A stretch of DNA of 64,000 nucleotides, taken from NCBI GenBank assembly GCA_905182985.1, contig CAJJDN010000041.1, positions 286,059-350,058 of the forward strand, given 5' to 3'. Below are positions 12,987 through 24,430 of this stretch, one piece after another. Position 1 is the first letter of the stretch, and the number at the start of each line of letters is the position of its first letter. This DNA comes from Paramecium sonneborni. Lineage: Eukaryota; Ciliophora; Oligohymenophorea; Peniculida; Parameciidae. The notes beneath the pieces are model-generated. The model saw only the letters and a list, made by a program, of their open reading frames with translations, was not told the origin of the DNA and made no database searches. Made by a program: the position numbers and the translations under genes.

Positions 12987-14391
12987 ATGTCTGACAAATA
13001 ACTGAAGACAATAGATAAAGGGTTTAAGTAAAAGTTTATTCTAAACAACATTTATATTACATTTAGATTACTGAATCTAATATTTATTAATTTAATGAAT
13101 AATTATTAAATTACAACCTCCCAATGTTCTCCAAATAACATATTAGCAGTTTGTGTTGTAATACGAAGGCATTTTTTTAGAGATAGATAATATTATTTAT
13201 CATTAACTTCGAATTCTCTTACTTTGAGTGATGTAATTTTTACGAGAAGAATTAAATAGGGTCCTAATTAAAAGTCAATTAAATACACATAGCTTCTAGG
13301 CTTAGATACTGTGTTTACTTGGTTAACTAATGAACAAAACATAATAGGATTTACACTATTATATAGGGGAAAAATTAAGGAATTTTATGGAAAACCAAGC
13401 GACATGTAATATTTAAAAGACAAAATGGGATAAATAGTAATATATGATAATATCAATAAATTTTATATTTTGGAAAATAAAAGTGAATAAGGATCATTTG
13501 GAAAAGTAATTTAGATTTATTTTTAGGTTATGTTAGGTATATGTAAATTTACTTAGAAGAAGGTTGCTATAAAATAATTAGAAATTCTAAAAAATTCATA
13601 ATCAATTATAAAAAATGAAATTAATATTTTAAGAACCATCTATAATTATCTATCTCAGAATATCTTAGAGCTAAAAGAAGTATTTAAAGATAAACAAGCT
13701 TATTATATTGTTACAGAATATATAGACGGATATAATTTACAATAATTATTATCAACAAGAAAAACTCCATATTCTTTAAAAGAGTCATTAAACATTTTTG
13801 AAGTATATTTTTTTTTAAATAATGTAGTAAATTTTGAAAGGATTAACATAAATCCATCAATGTCGTGTAATCCACAGAGATCTTAAACCATCTAACATTA
13901 TGTACAATTATAACAAAATAAAAATTATTGATTTCGGTCTTTCATGTTTTTGTGGCAAATAATTGTAGGAATTTCCAAATTGTGGTACAACAGGGTATTG
14001 TGCTCCAGAAGTCTTAAATTCATAAAAAACAACATAATCATATAATTATAAAGTAGATATTTTTAGTCTTGGATGTATATTTTATGAAATATTAACTTTA
14101 AAAAAAGTTTTCCCATACAATAAAGAATAATCAATTTATTATTAAAATCAGAATTGCTTAATTTGCATAGAAGAATCAGGATAAATTTATGATTTAATAA
14201 AATTGCTTTTAAAAGAGGATCCTAAATAAAGGTTGGATACCTATCAAGCTTTAAAATTAGTATAAAACCTAATAGAATTGAAAAATTTTGATGTAAATAC
14301 ATGGTATAAGATATAATTTGAAAAGGATAAATAAAGAAACAACTCTGAAGAAAATTTTCCTTAAAATTTTTCAGGTTTATTTAAATTTTGA
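12987..14391 (+). CDS. protein kinase with N-terminal PH-like domain
   Basis: The N-terminal third ([20 protein letters not shown] onward, then [15 protein letters not shown]) resembles the PH-like module found before the catalytic domain in many Paramecium kinases. The kinase domain follows: GSFGKV glycine loop, KKVAIKQL lysine, [10 protein letters not shown] catalytic loop, IIDFGLS, GYCAPE in place of APE, and a subdomain IX aspartate in KVDIFSLG. Introns of 28 nt (13153-13180), 21 nt (13506-13526) and 25 nt (13803-13827) restore the frame. The stop is TGA 14389-14391. The first exon is unclear: the ATG at 12987 is in another frame from KVYSKQHL, and no standard intron keeps both, so the true start may lie elsewhere. 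All catalytic residues are present, so it should be an active Ser/Thr kinase; substrate unknown. Confidence 0.8.
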
Positions 14392-14931
14392 TTAAATACT
14401 GGATATTTTTTTTATTATATATTATAGTTAATGGTTTAATCATATCAAATCATTTTATGTCACATCAAAAACATCTAAAATTTATGGAAAGAATTTAATA
14501 GTGAAGAAAGAAGAACAATTGTTCTAAATGTTTAATAAACCATAATTTTAATTATTGTATCTTAAATTATTATTGTTATTTTACTGATATTTCATGCAAA
14601 ATTTTCTTTGTTAATTAATTTTCTTAATATTAGTTTAAGACTTTCTCTGCTATGTGTTAAATAATCCTACGGATTTGTTAAATGTACATTTATATATAAT
14701 TCGATCAAGTATTTCAGTTGTAAATTGTCTTATAAATACTTGACTTTAAAATATTCAGTATTTTAATAAAAATTTTAATGATAAAATATTTTTCTTTAAA
14801 TGAATTAATTATGATCATTAAAAAGAATATTTATAATATTATAGGAAAGAATAATGATCTATTATCAGAATCCATATTAATAAATAAATAAAATAAATAA
14901 TTTATCATAATAAACTAACGTTCACCTATAA
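14392..14931. other. intergenic stretch with weak minus-strand ORFs
   Basis: Very AT-rich interval between two genes. On the minus strand an ATG at 14875 opens MDSDNRSLFFPIILQIFFLM..., and further down one frame reads ILDRIIYKCTFNKSVGLFNT... to TGA near 14,440. A convincing intron joining the two was not found, and a second minus frame (MYIQQIRRIIQHIAEKVLNQ...) is open over the same bases. It may hold one short minus-strand gene or none. Confidence 0.25.
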
Positions 14932-16156
14932 TATAAATATGCCTCAGCTTCCAAACACTTGAATCTTGACTAATTACTTATTTTTTGAAATTTGCCCAAC
15001 CTCCTTTCACAATCATTAATTTTTGCTAACAAACTTTATGGTTATTCGAAATCCAAAGATAAATTAGTTTAATCAATGATACTTCCATTTAAAAGCAATT
15101 TATTTTGAATTGCTTTCACTTATTTCTATTTAATTTAGTCTTATAAGTTAATGTTGAAATAATTCAATTTGTTTAAGTAGTCATAATCAAATTTTAATGT
15201 TTCGAGTGCTTTTTATTAAAGTTCATCAGGTGATAGTAAAATTGATTACATGTCTGGTGATAAAGCTTCTCGATTTAACAATTTCTCTATAGTAGTATCC
15301 AATTCTGGTTCTACTCCAATTATAAATTTAGATATAATCAATGCTTTAGATATATTTTTTCTAAGTTTAAAATGATATTCAAATTATGAAATATCATTTG
15401 GACAATTAGGCTTAATTTCTTTAAAGAATGTATGAATGATTTTTCTATTTTTATAATAAAATTTACTTGCTTAAACCTTGAGTCTTTAAAATAATTTTTG
15501 TGATGGTTTTTTCTACACGAAATATTTATTTAAGAATCTCATAGTTCATAACTACTTATTCAATCATATATTTAGGATCTTACACTTAGCGATTTTTATC
15601 GAGAATTAAATCATTAAAAGCTATTTTATCATCTAAAACATATTCACATAAAAGATTTCTTAATGTTTTTTCTGTTTAAATCTAATAAATTTTAAGTGAT
15701 AATTACATTAGGTCTTCTTTTAGGACTATCAGTTCTACTTAGTTTCATTAAACTGCTTGAATTGAGATACTAAGATTTTCCATCATTCAACTAATCTTAA
15801 AGGGCTCTTTTTATATCTTAAATTCTAGGTGATTATCCATTTATTGATCTATTTTAATAAAAAGCTTAATTCCATTAATCTAAATCATATTGTCTTTTCG
15901 AAATGTTATGAAATACTTTAATCCTCTTTTTTGTTTTATTCAATTATTCTGTTTGAGTTTTTTGTAAATTTATTTTAGGTAAAGTTTAATTTGATGATGA
16001 CATTTCTATTGGTTTTATTGGTGAAGAAATTCTTTCCTAATATGATTCCTCTTTTTATTTTTTTCTTGCTGATGATTTTTATAACGTAATTAGTTCATCA
16101 TGTAAAATTTAAGAAACTGATCGGCTCTTAATTAGCTATTACATTGGCATATTCAT
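14932..16156 (-). CDS. hypothetical helical protein
   Basis: ATG 16156 (MNMPMQQLIKSRSVSQILHD) to TGA 14932-14934, about 390 codons after removing two clean introns: GTAATT...ATTAG (25 nt) near 15.68 kb and GTAAAT...AATAG (22 nt) near 15.47 kb. The first 150 residues are basic, Ser- and Gln-rich and probably disordered. The rest is helical with charged heptads (TLRNLLCEYVLDDKIAFNDL, QVVMNYEILKQIFRVEKTIT, ISKALIISKFIIGVEPELDT). No membrane segment, signal peptide or catalytic motif is visible. Family not recognised; the gene itself is well supported by intron phasing. Confidence 0.65.
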
Positions 16157-16380
16157 ACAAAACACTTTTTTTTATCTTTGCAATGGTAATGTTTCAAAGG
16201 TTCCAAAATCTTGATCTTAAATATATTTTAGCATTAACAATGCAATTAATTTATTATTAAATATATAGACCTATAAATCATAAACTATTCAAATCAATAA
16301 ATATATATCTTAGTACTAATATAAACTATTTAATTTATAATTTAAAAAAACAATATATATTTCTCTATTTCGTCATCAAT

Positions 16381-16626
16381 ATGGCTTGTAAAAAAACAAG
16401 TGTAAATTTGAATAATAATAATTTTTTTCTTTCAAATAGTATACATTTTTAAGACCTAATTTAAATACTATTTACTTCTAATTGAATAACTTCTATTAAT
16501 TGTCAATTGAATGATATCATTTTGACTGTTTAAGTAGGAAAAATTTAATCTTTAACTATTAATAGAAGTATATTTTATTTATTTCAATAAACCCAATTAG
16601 AAATTTTATAGATTTAAATTTTGTGA
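16381..16626 (+). pseudogene. short ORF with an in-frame TGA
   Basis: ATG 16381 opens MACKKTSVNLNNNNFFLSNS and reaches TGA 16483-16485 after 34 codons. The same frame then continues (INCQLNDIILTVQVGKIQSL ...) to a second TGA at 16624-16626. No intron of suitable length removes the first TGA. This may be a decayed small gene, two unrelated ORFs in the same frame by chance, or nothing. Function unknown. Confidence 0.2.
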
Positions 16627-16713
16627 TTATTTAAAAAAATGAATTACTTTAAAAAATTTATCTTTATTTATACAATTTAAAAAAAGTTTTTATGAGTAAT
16701 GTAAAAAATTTTC

Positions 16714-17818
16714 TATAGAAGTTCAAGATATTTTCAAATAAAATAATTTAGTATTATAATTGACATAAAATTTATTATGAAAAATTATAATTCATATCAC
16801 TAATTTAGATAAACATCAGTTCCTTCAGAGGATTCCTCAGTTAAATCATAAGTAACAATTCAATCATATTTAACTGTATCACCTGTAGTAATTATTTAAA
16901 AATATTATAAATGATTAGAAATAACGAAACTAACTAATTCGTTCGTCTTTTAAAGTTTACTTAGAAATGAAGTAGGAAATAAGCTAGAATTAATAATGTA
17001 AATTATCTTTAAGATTTGAACAAATCCACTTATTAATGGCTACATAGAAATTGTTTCTACATTTATAAAAAATGCAAGTTTTTTATCATAAGCAAAAAAA
17101 ATAAGAGGCATTTTAATAGATTTTAAGATTAGGTGCAATAGATTATAGCAATAATAGTAGTATATTTAAGACTCCTTAGAGAAGTTATTCTCCTGGAATA
17201 GTGTCGAAAGATATAGGGTAATATTTTATTAAATGATTTTAGAATGGAAAAGAATATATAAAATTAATAACTGATAAAAATAATTTAAGAATTGTAATCT
17301 CAAATTGCTGGTAAGGAACTTTGTAAGACAATTTATTTAATTTAAAATAAGATTATGAAAGATAGTTTATACTAAATAAAATATCGAATAAAATTATCAT
17401 AAAAGTTTGAGAAAATTAAAAATATTTTAGATGTTTCTTCAAAACGATTTGTATTAAATGAATTGAGAGAAAAGAATAATAAGAGCAAGAAGATTGAAGC
17501 AGCAAGTTATTTATTAGCTTTTAAATTGGAGAAATTTAAGTTAAACATTTAATTTACTTTTTTTTATTAACTAAAATTATCACAGATGAAATAATAATTA
17601 ATAAAAAAATAATAGATCTAAATAAAATAAAATGGATATAAAATAGGAGAGAAAAATGAAAACATAAAATTGTTAAAACTACATTAGATTATTATTAAAT
17701 TTTGTTACAGATTTCCATTTAATTAATTGAAAAAATAATAATACTAATAAATAGAATTAAATTAAAGAAATAGCGCTTCCTTTTAGAGATTTTCAATAGG
17801 ACAATTATCATAAACGAT
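16714..17818. repeat. first copy of an exact 1,105-bp direct repeat flanking an N
   Basis: Bases 16714-17818 recur at 17820-18924 with a constant offset of 1106 and no difference seen at any point compared. The only base between the two copies is the N at 17819. This is the pattern expected when two contig ends that overlap by 1.1 kb were scaffolded with a gap instead of being merged. The copy carries the first part of the gene annotated at 17883. Confidence 0.9.
16777..17818 (+). pseudogene. duplicate 5' part of the tail-anchored coiled-coil gene (assembly copy)
   Basis: Identical to the first 1,042 bases of the gene at 17883-19299, from the same ATG (MKNYNSYHQFRQTSVPSEDS) to the junction at the N. 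It lacks the last part of the coding sequence, including the membrane anchor. It is probably not a separate gene but the same locus shown twice. If the duplication is real, this is a 3'-truncated copy. Confidence 0.75.
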
Positions 17819-17819
17819 N
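17819..17819. other. single ambiguous base (N) marking a probable scaffold gap
   Basis: The only non-ACGT base in the window. It lies exactly between the two copies of the 1,105-bp repeat, which argues for a scaffolding join rather than a base-call problem. Confidence 0.85.
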
Positions 17820-18924
17820 TATAGAAGTTCAAGATATTTTCAAATAAAATAATTTAGTATTATAATTGACATAAAATTTATTATGAAAAATTATAATTCA
17901 TATCACTAATTTAGATAAACATCAGTTCCTTCAGAGGATTCCTCAGTTAAATCATAAGTAACAATTCAATCATATTTAACTGTATCACCTGTAGTAATTA
18001 TTTAAAAATATTATAAATGATTAGAAATAACGAAACTAACTAATTCGTTCGTCTTTTAAAGTTTACTTAGAAATGAAGTAGGAAATAAGCTAGAATTAAT
18101 AATGTAAATTATCTTTAAGATTTGAACAAATCCACTTATTAATGGCTACATAGAAATTGTTTCTACATTTATAAAAAATGCAAGTTTTTTATCATAAGCA
18201 AAAAAAATAAGAGGCATTTTAATAGATTTTAAGATTAGGTGCAATAGATTATAGCAATAATAGTAGTATATTTAAGACTCCTTAGAGAAGTTATTCTCCT
18301 GGAATAGTGTCGAAAGATATAGGGTAATATTTTATTAAATGATTTTAGAATGGAAAAGAATATATAAAATTAATAACTGATAAAAATAATTTAAGAATTG
18401 TAATCTCAAATTGCTGGTAAGGAACTTTGTAAGACAATTTATTTAATTTAAAATAAGATTATGAAAGATAGTTTATACTAAATAAAATATCGAATAAAAT
18501 TATCATAAAAGTTTGAGAAAATTAAAAATATTTTAGATGTTTCTTCAAAACGATTTGTATTAAATGAATTGAGAGAAAAGAATAATAAGAGCAAGAAGAT
18601 TGAAGCAGCAAGTTATTTATTAGCTTTTAAATTGGAGAAATTTAAGTTAAACATTTAATTTACTTTTTTTTATTAACTAAAATTATCACAGATGAAATAA
18701 TAATTAATAAAAAAATAATAGATCTAAATAAAATAAAATGGATATAAAATAGGAGAGAAAAATGAAAACATAAAATTGTTAAAACTACATTAGATTATTA
18801 TTAAATTTTGTTACAGATTTCCATTTAATTAATTGAAAAAATAATAATACTAATAAATAGAATTAAATTAAAGAAATAGCGCTTCCTTTTAGAGATTTTC
18901 AATAGGACAATTATCATAAACGAT
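17820..18924. repeat. second copy of the exact 1,105-bp direct repeat
   Basis: Same sequence as 16714-17818. This copy is the one that continues into the 3' part of the gene, so it carries the complete reading frame. Confidence 0.9.
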
Positions 18925-19299
18925 GTCCTAATAAGTTTCATAAGTTTTAGAAGCATCACCAAAAAATGAAGAATAAAAAATTGAAGAATAAGAAGAATAA
19001 TAACAATCGATTGTAGTGTAAAAACAAAAACCAGTTTAGAAGGTAAATGGAAAATTGGCAAAATCAATTAAATTATACAGTAATAAGTGATAATATTTTA
19101 ATTAGTTAACAAATGTGAAGAGTAGAAACAGTAAGCATAATAGTAGAAATTAGAATAAATTACAAGATTGTCAAAAAAAAATATTAAGGATGAAATAGAG
19201 TTACAGAAATAAAAACAAAAGTCTAAAGTTTAAAGTAAATTATTTTTAGTGGCAACATTAATACTTATTTTATTATTTTTATTTTGTGTTATTTAATGA
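17883..19299 (+). CDS. tail-anchored coiled-coil protein, unknown function
   Basis: ATG 17883 to TGA 19297-19299. Introns of about 31 nt (ending ATGATTAG near 18.02 kb), 25 nt (GTAATATTTTATT...TTTTAG near 18.34 kb) and 26 nt (GTAATAAGTGATA...AATTAG near 19.09 kb) restore one frame. The N-terminus is Ser-rich. Long Lys/Gln/Glu-rich helices follow (LCKTIYLIQNKIMKDSLYQI, FEKIKNILDVSSKRFVLNEL), then a Gln/Glu-rich linker. The chain ends in a hydrophobic segment KLFLVATLILILLFLFCVIQ right before the stop, the layout of a tail-anchored membrane protein facing the cytosol. No family recognised; a SNARE-like, golgin-like or ER-tether role would fit but is not shown. Confidence 0.7.
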
Positions 19300-19415
19300 A
19301 TTTTAAATAATTAATAAAAAGTAATAAAATTTATTAATCTGTTGAAAATTATCGTTTAATAGATTGTAATGTTTAGATATCATAAAATGATATATCTTTT
19401 ATAAAAATAAAGGTA

Positions 19416-20924
19416 TCATTTTAAATAATCGACATCTCCGCAACACATCATAATTAGAACTTAAGCTTCATGAGTTTTACTTTCTATCAGTTTTCTTATC
19501 CTCTCAATCGGAATTTCTTAGTCATAGTTCATCTTTACTGCCTAAATAATTATTTATAGTATTAACATCAAAAATTGATCTAGTAACATATTCAACCATA
19601 TTTGGTACGCTAAGTTCACCTTTTGAATCTTTTAACATCTCTTCCATCATAAAAATACATCTATTTTTGATTTCATCATAGGATAAAGATCCATTTTCAT
19701 TTTCATCAATTAACTAATCTATAATAAATGAGTTTACTTTTAATATTAATTCTATTTTATTATCATTTCTTTTTGCTTTGATTAAATTAATTGCTTTCAA
19801 AAATCCTTCAAAAGTTAAAGTATTTTGTTTTGCAAAAAATTTAAATATCTAGTCTACAACTCCTGGTGGTGCCATAGATAATTCTTCTAGACCAGCATTA
19901 AATGCTTCCCTTGAAATTCCATTTGGTATCACTTTTATTTAAAATAAATAAATTACTTTGTTTAGTTAATCCTGGAATTTATTAACATTCATAACTAAGT
20001 AAAGCTTTATATCTACTATAAACTTCATATATTTCTTATCTATCAAATCCTGTTTCTTACATTAATAATGGAAGATTGTAATTGGTCATATGAGGAAGCT
20101 TTCTTGCAATATGATCTGGAATATTTGTGTATTAATTTCTGTTATCAATAAATAATTATACTGATTCTTTTGTTTAATGGTTTATTATTTTAAAATCTCA
20201 CTATATTATGTTTTAAAATTTGGTAATTTAAGATCTATTAGAATATTAATAACTTACATCTACTTGATGATCTTTTTTTACTTGGATTATAATAACCTTC
20301 TTTTTCTAAAATTTTTTAGAATTCAATAGGTTTAGGATGAGTAGAAGCAATAGTAAAATCTCTTATAGTTTCTTTTTCTATTTCTGGTAAATTGATTATT
20401 CTTTCTGAATACAATTAATAAGCAGATTCATCTATTAGTTTTTATTTTTGATGGTCATAAACATGAATACTTTTATAATATTCTTTCATAGCATCACTAT
20501 TTCTTTTCATTGTTAATAAAGATTCATCTGGTATAATATCTTTAATTTCCATATATGTATAAAATATATCTTTATCAAAAATGAATTTTTAAAGATCATT
20601 AATATCATTGATTTTATTTACGATTGTTAAAAGTTTTACAAATTTTTCGAGAGTGAATTATAGATTGTGATAATTCAAAATAATAGTCCAAAAGTCTTTA
20701 TTTACAGTGTTACTTAATATTAATGTGTTACAATTTAATGGAATTTCTTCTGTAAACTAAATAATTTCATAATTTCCCAATGATAATTAATTGAAAATTT
20801 TAGGAACATTTAATCCTAATTGCATCTTTGATAATAAATTTTATCTTGTTTGATAAATATCTTATTAATATTATTTAGTCTGCAATTCAGATCTTTACAT
20901 AAGAATGACTTTGAATTGACTCAT
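19416..20924 (-). CDS. EF-hand protein, unknown role
   Basis: ATG 20924 (MSQFKVILMQRSELQTKQYQ) to TGA 19416-19418, about 450 codons with at least four introns of 23-25 nt, for example GTTAATACTATAAATAATTATTTAG near 19.57 kb. The C-terminal half has a canonical EF-hand loop, DENENGSLSYDEI near 19.70 kb, set between helices, and a helical partner repeat before it (FFAKQNTLTFEGFLKAINLI) that may be a degenerate second EF-hand. The N-terminal half is helical without recognised motifs. The protein ends EIPIERIRKLIESKTHEAQV...CCGDVDYLK. Probably binds Ca2+; target unknown. The start codon is only 28 bp from the divergent ORF at 20953. Confidence 0.7.
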
Positions 20925-20952
20925 ATCTTGAATTGATCCTTTGAAAACGAAA

Positions 20953-21347
20953 ATGGATTATAGATTAGTTTATAAATTGATATCATAGGAACTCATTCCC
21001 AAACGGGTTGTTGAGTGTTTCTTTCTGAAGCATTTAGATTTAATCCTTAAGGTAGGAATCTTAAATGAATAACCAATTCTATCTGATTATGATATATTGA
21101 CTAATGAAGATAATTTTTCTTTAGGTGATGACCCTATTTATATTAATTAAGAAGGTATATATGATTAAGAACAGTTTGGACTTTTTCCTTTTAATTTTGG
21201 ACTATATCCAATATATGTTAATTATTATCTAGCTGCATTTCTTGAGACTCTTATGTTTTAGTAGGATGGTTATGTAAGAGCATTCAGTTTCAGCTAATTA
21301 ATATTTTTAGTTGTCATATAAAATAAAAAAAATTTAATGTCTCATGA
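20953..21347 (+). CDS. small hypothetical protein ending at the LSM6 start
   Basis: ATG 20953 opens MDYRLVYKLISQELIPKRVV. The body is acidic and aromatic, with FGLFPFNFGLYPIYVNYYLA. The frame is in phase with the downstream LSM6 start and has no stop before it, so an intron is needed. Removing 21274-21293 (GTAAGAGCATTCAGTTTCAG, 20 nt) ends the protein at TGA 21345-21347, overlapping the first codons of LSM6. A second possible intron is GTTTATAAATTGATATCATAG near 20.97 kb. No family recognised; the 3' end is uncertain. Confidence 0.45.
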
Positions 21348-21626
21348 AAAGAGAACATCAGCAGACTTTTTTAAATAAGTCTTTGGAAGAACAGTTACTG
21401 TTAAATTACATAATCGAACAGAATATATTGGTGTTTTAGCTGCACTTGATGGAAATATGAATATTGTTTTGGAATAATGGTATTGTATAAATTAATAAAT
21501 TATAGTGAAGAATATTTAGAATCAAAGTTAATCAACAAATATGGATAAATATTATTGAGAGGAAATAATGTACTTTACATTAGTGCTAAATTTAATCAAA
21601 CAAAATAACAGGATGTAGAAATTTGA
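21337..21626 (+). CDS. LSM6: LSm6, U6 snRNA-associated/decapping-activator Sm-like protein
   Basis: ATG 21337 (MSHEKRTSADFFKQVFGRTV) to TGA 21624-21626. Removing one 26-nt intron (21480-21505) gives an 87-residue protein, close to the usual LSm6 length. Sm1 motif: VKLHNRTEYIGVLAALDGNMNIVLEQ. Sm2 motif: GQILLRGNNVLYIS. These match LSm6 rather than other LSm proteins, notably the ALDGNMNI segment and the RGNNVLYIS end. LSm6 is part of the LSm2-8 ring on U6 snRNA in the nucleus and the LSm1-7 ring in mRNA decay in the cytoplasm. Confidence 0.95.
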
Positions 21627-21655
21627 TTTATTATGTATATTATATTTATATTTAT

Positions 21656-23526
21656 ATGGATTAAGAAATAAACAATATCAATCTACCTGATATTAAAGAA
21701 AAAGATGATTCAGATGATTAAGAAGATTATAATCCTTTTATTTATCATCATTAATAAGAAAGCTATCATTCTTTTGAAAAAATATTTTAGAATCATTTTG
21801 ATATTGTCAATAATAGATGGATTACAATACCAAGAACTAAAATCTATTTATTAAGATCAGCTATGCATAAATTAAAAAAATGGTTACTTTATTTAAGACA
21901 AGAACATCATATTATTTAATCTATCATTAAATAGAATGATGATCTCAAAACACAATTAAAAAAGAACCAAGAATAATAATCTAATTATTATATTGTTGAA
22001 CAATAAAGGATGAATTAAGTATTAGTAAATAAATTATTACTAAGTTATATGAAGAAATTAGAAATTTGAAATAAGAGTTAAAAGATAAAGTTCAATAAAT
22101 GAATGATCAAATAAAATAACTTAAAGAGTCGATTACTGAAAAGGATAAAAAGATATAAAGATAAGAATTAACAATACAGAGATTAAATGAAGTAAGCAAT
22201 GGATATGAGAATCAAAATAAAGGTTTATAATAATAAATTAACAATCTATAAAAAAATTTCACATATTTCAATAATATTAAAAGGTAAGGTTTCATTGATG
22301 AAAAGGCATTAATTGGAGGAAATATGACAACTTTTGAGTTAGTATTTGCATCTAAGGTTAAAAATAAGATATTATAATTCTTGTCTTTAAAAGATTATCA
22401 AAATCTAATGATTTGCAATCGTAAACTTTATTTATCATTAATAACACATAATACAATCATTCCTCATGCTGTAAATTCACTTAGTTATAAATTTAAACAC
22501 TAATTTAAATTATTGTAAAGTGTGAATGAGGAATTCAAAGTATTGAAATTAAAAACAACCTATAATAGAGTGTTATCAAATAGAGTGATGATCCTAAACT
22601 TAGAGAGATCATGATTAAGTAGTTTGAATTAAAAATTAATTTTTCTGAGTATATCATTCCTACTTTACGTGAATGTTAATCTTTGATAGATGGAGATAAT
22701 TTTATAGGTTTAAAAAATAGTCAACATAATAAAGATTGTAAATTCTCATTATTAATTTAGTGATGGATCTTTTAGAAGGTTACTTAACTTAATAATCTTA
22801 AAGTTATTAGGCAGCATTATAAAGTTTAGTTTAAGATAAATTCCCTTGGAATTAATTCTTTCCTAAAACTTAAACAACTGTCTAATAAGTTTAATTATAA
22901 AGAAAATAATTTCCAACATCTTCTTAAATGTTTGCTTAATAAATCATCACTAGATTGTATGATCTTAGTACAGTCTGTGCTTAAGACTCTTCAATTTTTG
23001 GGATGTTTTTATCATAATTATAACGTTGTTTAGCTTCATTATTTGTTTATGGTTAACATTTAACATAAGAAGTAAATGATTTATAATCACTTAATTATTA
23101 TATTATGACTAAATTTTTCTTTTTATTAAAAGAAAAGAAAAATATAGAAGATTAATATGAAGATTTTAAAACATAATTAGGACTATATTAAGATGCGAAA
23201 AGATTCTTAAAGTAATTTAATTAATTAATAAAAGCGAAAAAGTAAAAGATTTAGAAAAGATTATTTAAGATAAAAATGAAAAAATTAGTAATTTAAGTTA
23301 ATAAGTTTACATGAAGGAAAGTTAATTAAAATAAAACTAAATAGTAGTTTAAAGAAATAATGAATCAATAAGATTATATTAAGATAAATTAAAAATATTG
23401 GCAAGAGAAGTAATGGATGTAAGAAGAAAATATAAGAATACTTGTATGGAGTATAATGAAATAGTTTCTAGGTTTAATATGTTAAAAATTTAATTGGATA
23501 AAATGGAAAAGCATTAAAAAAATTGA
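21656..23526 (+). CDS. coiled-coil protein with F-box-like segment
   Basis: ATG 21656 (MDQEINNINLPDIKEKDDSD) to TGA 23524-23526, about 590 codons. Introns of 26 nt (GTATTAGTAAATAAATTATTACTAAG), 29 nt near 22.54 kb, 23 nt near 22.75 kb and 23 nt near 23.22 kb keep the frame. Order of parts: acidic start, long coiled coil (LYEEIRNLKQELKDKVQQMN ...), an F-box-like helix pair (VKNKILQFLSLKDYQNLMIC), a Gln-rich middle with FPWNQFFPKTQTT, then a second coiled coil (EKVKDLEKIIQDKNEKISNL). The same layout recurs in the gene at 62292-64000. It may act as a scaffold or ubiquitin-ligase adaptor; only the architecture is seen. Confidence 0.7.
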
Positions 23527-23570
23527 GTATAAAATTTATATTAAAAAAAGTATCCTTTATTTAAAATAAA

Positions 23571-24365
23571 ATGTCTTCTTCAAGTTCGTCAAGGTCACGA
23601 TCACCAAAGAAGAATAAGAAAAGAGTATATGTGACAGGATATTCTCTTAAAGAGGATTAACATGATATAAAAAAATTATTCAAAAAATTTGGAAAGATTG
23701 AAGAATTTGCTTGGAAAGGGAAATATTGTTTCATTGTATATATAATGAATTAAATAGTAGGAATTTAAAGATCCAGAAGATGCAGAAAAAGCTGTTAAAA
23801 AAATGAATAAGGAAGAAGTAAAAGGATCAGTGTTATAGGTTGAGATGGCTCGTGGAAATAAGCCGAGCAAAAATAATGGCCTATGTTACTCATGCGGTCG
23901 TTCTGGACATTTGTAAGTTTTCTTATAGCATTAATTATATATATATAGAATACGATATATTTTTAATTATATTCATTTACCATTTTATTAGCGCTAAAAA
24001 TTGTAGATATAGATCATCATCATCAAGTTCATCTAGCTCTAGTAGGTAAATAATTAAATTTAATAATATTTAGTGAGTCTAGAAAAAAACATAAGAAGAA
24101 ACACAAAAAAAAGAAGAGCTCTTCCAGTTCAGATTCCTCATCAAGTAGTTCATCAAGTAGAAAGAAAAAGAATAAGAAGAAGAGTACAAAAAGAAAATCA
24201 AAGTCCTCATCAAGAGGCTCATCAAAAGACTCATAACATTCAGAGTCTTCTCCCGGCTCGTACTTTTAAAGTTGAATTCTCTTTAGCATTAATGGTGAAA
24301 AAAAAGAAGAAAAAAACCCTATTGAACAAGAGAATCAAGAAAATGAAGTTGATGGTAAGTAATGA
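23571..24365 (+). CDS. SR-type splicing factor: RRM, CCHC zinc knuckle, RS/SK-rich tail
   Basis: ATG 23571 (MSSSSSSRSRSPKKNKKRVY) to TGA 24363-24365. The RRM has KRVYVTGYS as RNP2-like and KYCFIEFKDPEDAEKAVKKM as RNP1, split by a 25-nt intron. A CCHC knuckle follows, CYSCGRSGHFAKNC, split by a 79-nt intron at about 23,912-23,990. The tail is almost only Ser, Lys and Arg. Two later introns of about 28 and 27 nt lead to the acidic end INGEKKEEKNPIEQENQENE. RRM plus one zinc knuckle plus RS tail is the order of SRSF7/9G8 and plant RSZ proteins, which bind exonic RNA and guide the spliceosome. The 79-nt intron is far longer than its neighbours. Confidence 0.88.
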
Positions 24366-24430
24366 AGTACCAGTGATATTATAAATCAAGTTGTTGTCCA
24401 ATATATATTCTTATTATAAAATTATTATTG

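Noticed and set aside
16483..16485. TGA as selenocysteine in short ORFs
   Set aside because: No selenoprotein family, no Cys-containing redox motif around the TGA and no SECIS-like hairpin was seen downstream.
23676..23870. 64-codon minus-strand ORF and 24073-24384 plus-strand ORF
   Set aside because: Both are out of frame with the SR protein, whose RRM, zinc knuckle and RS tail define the coding frame.
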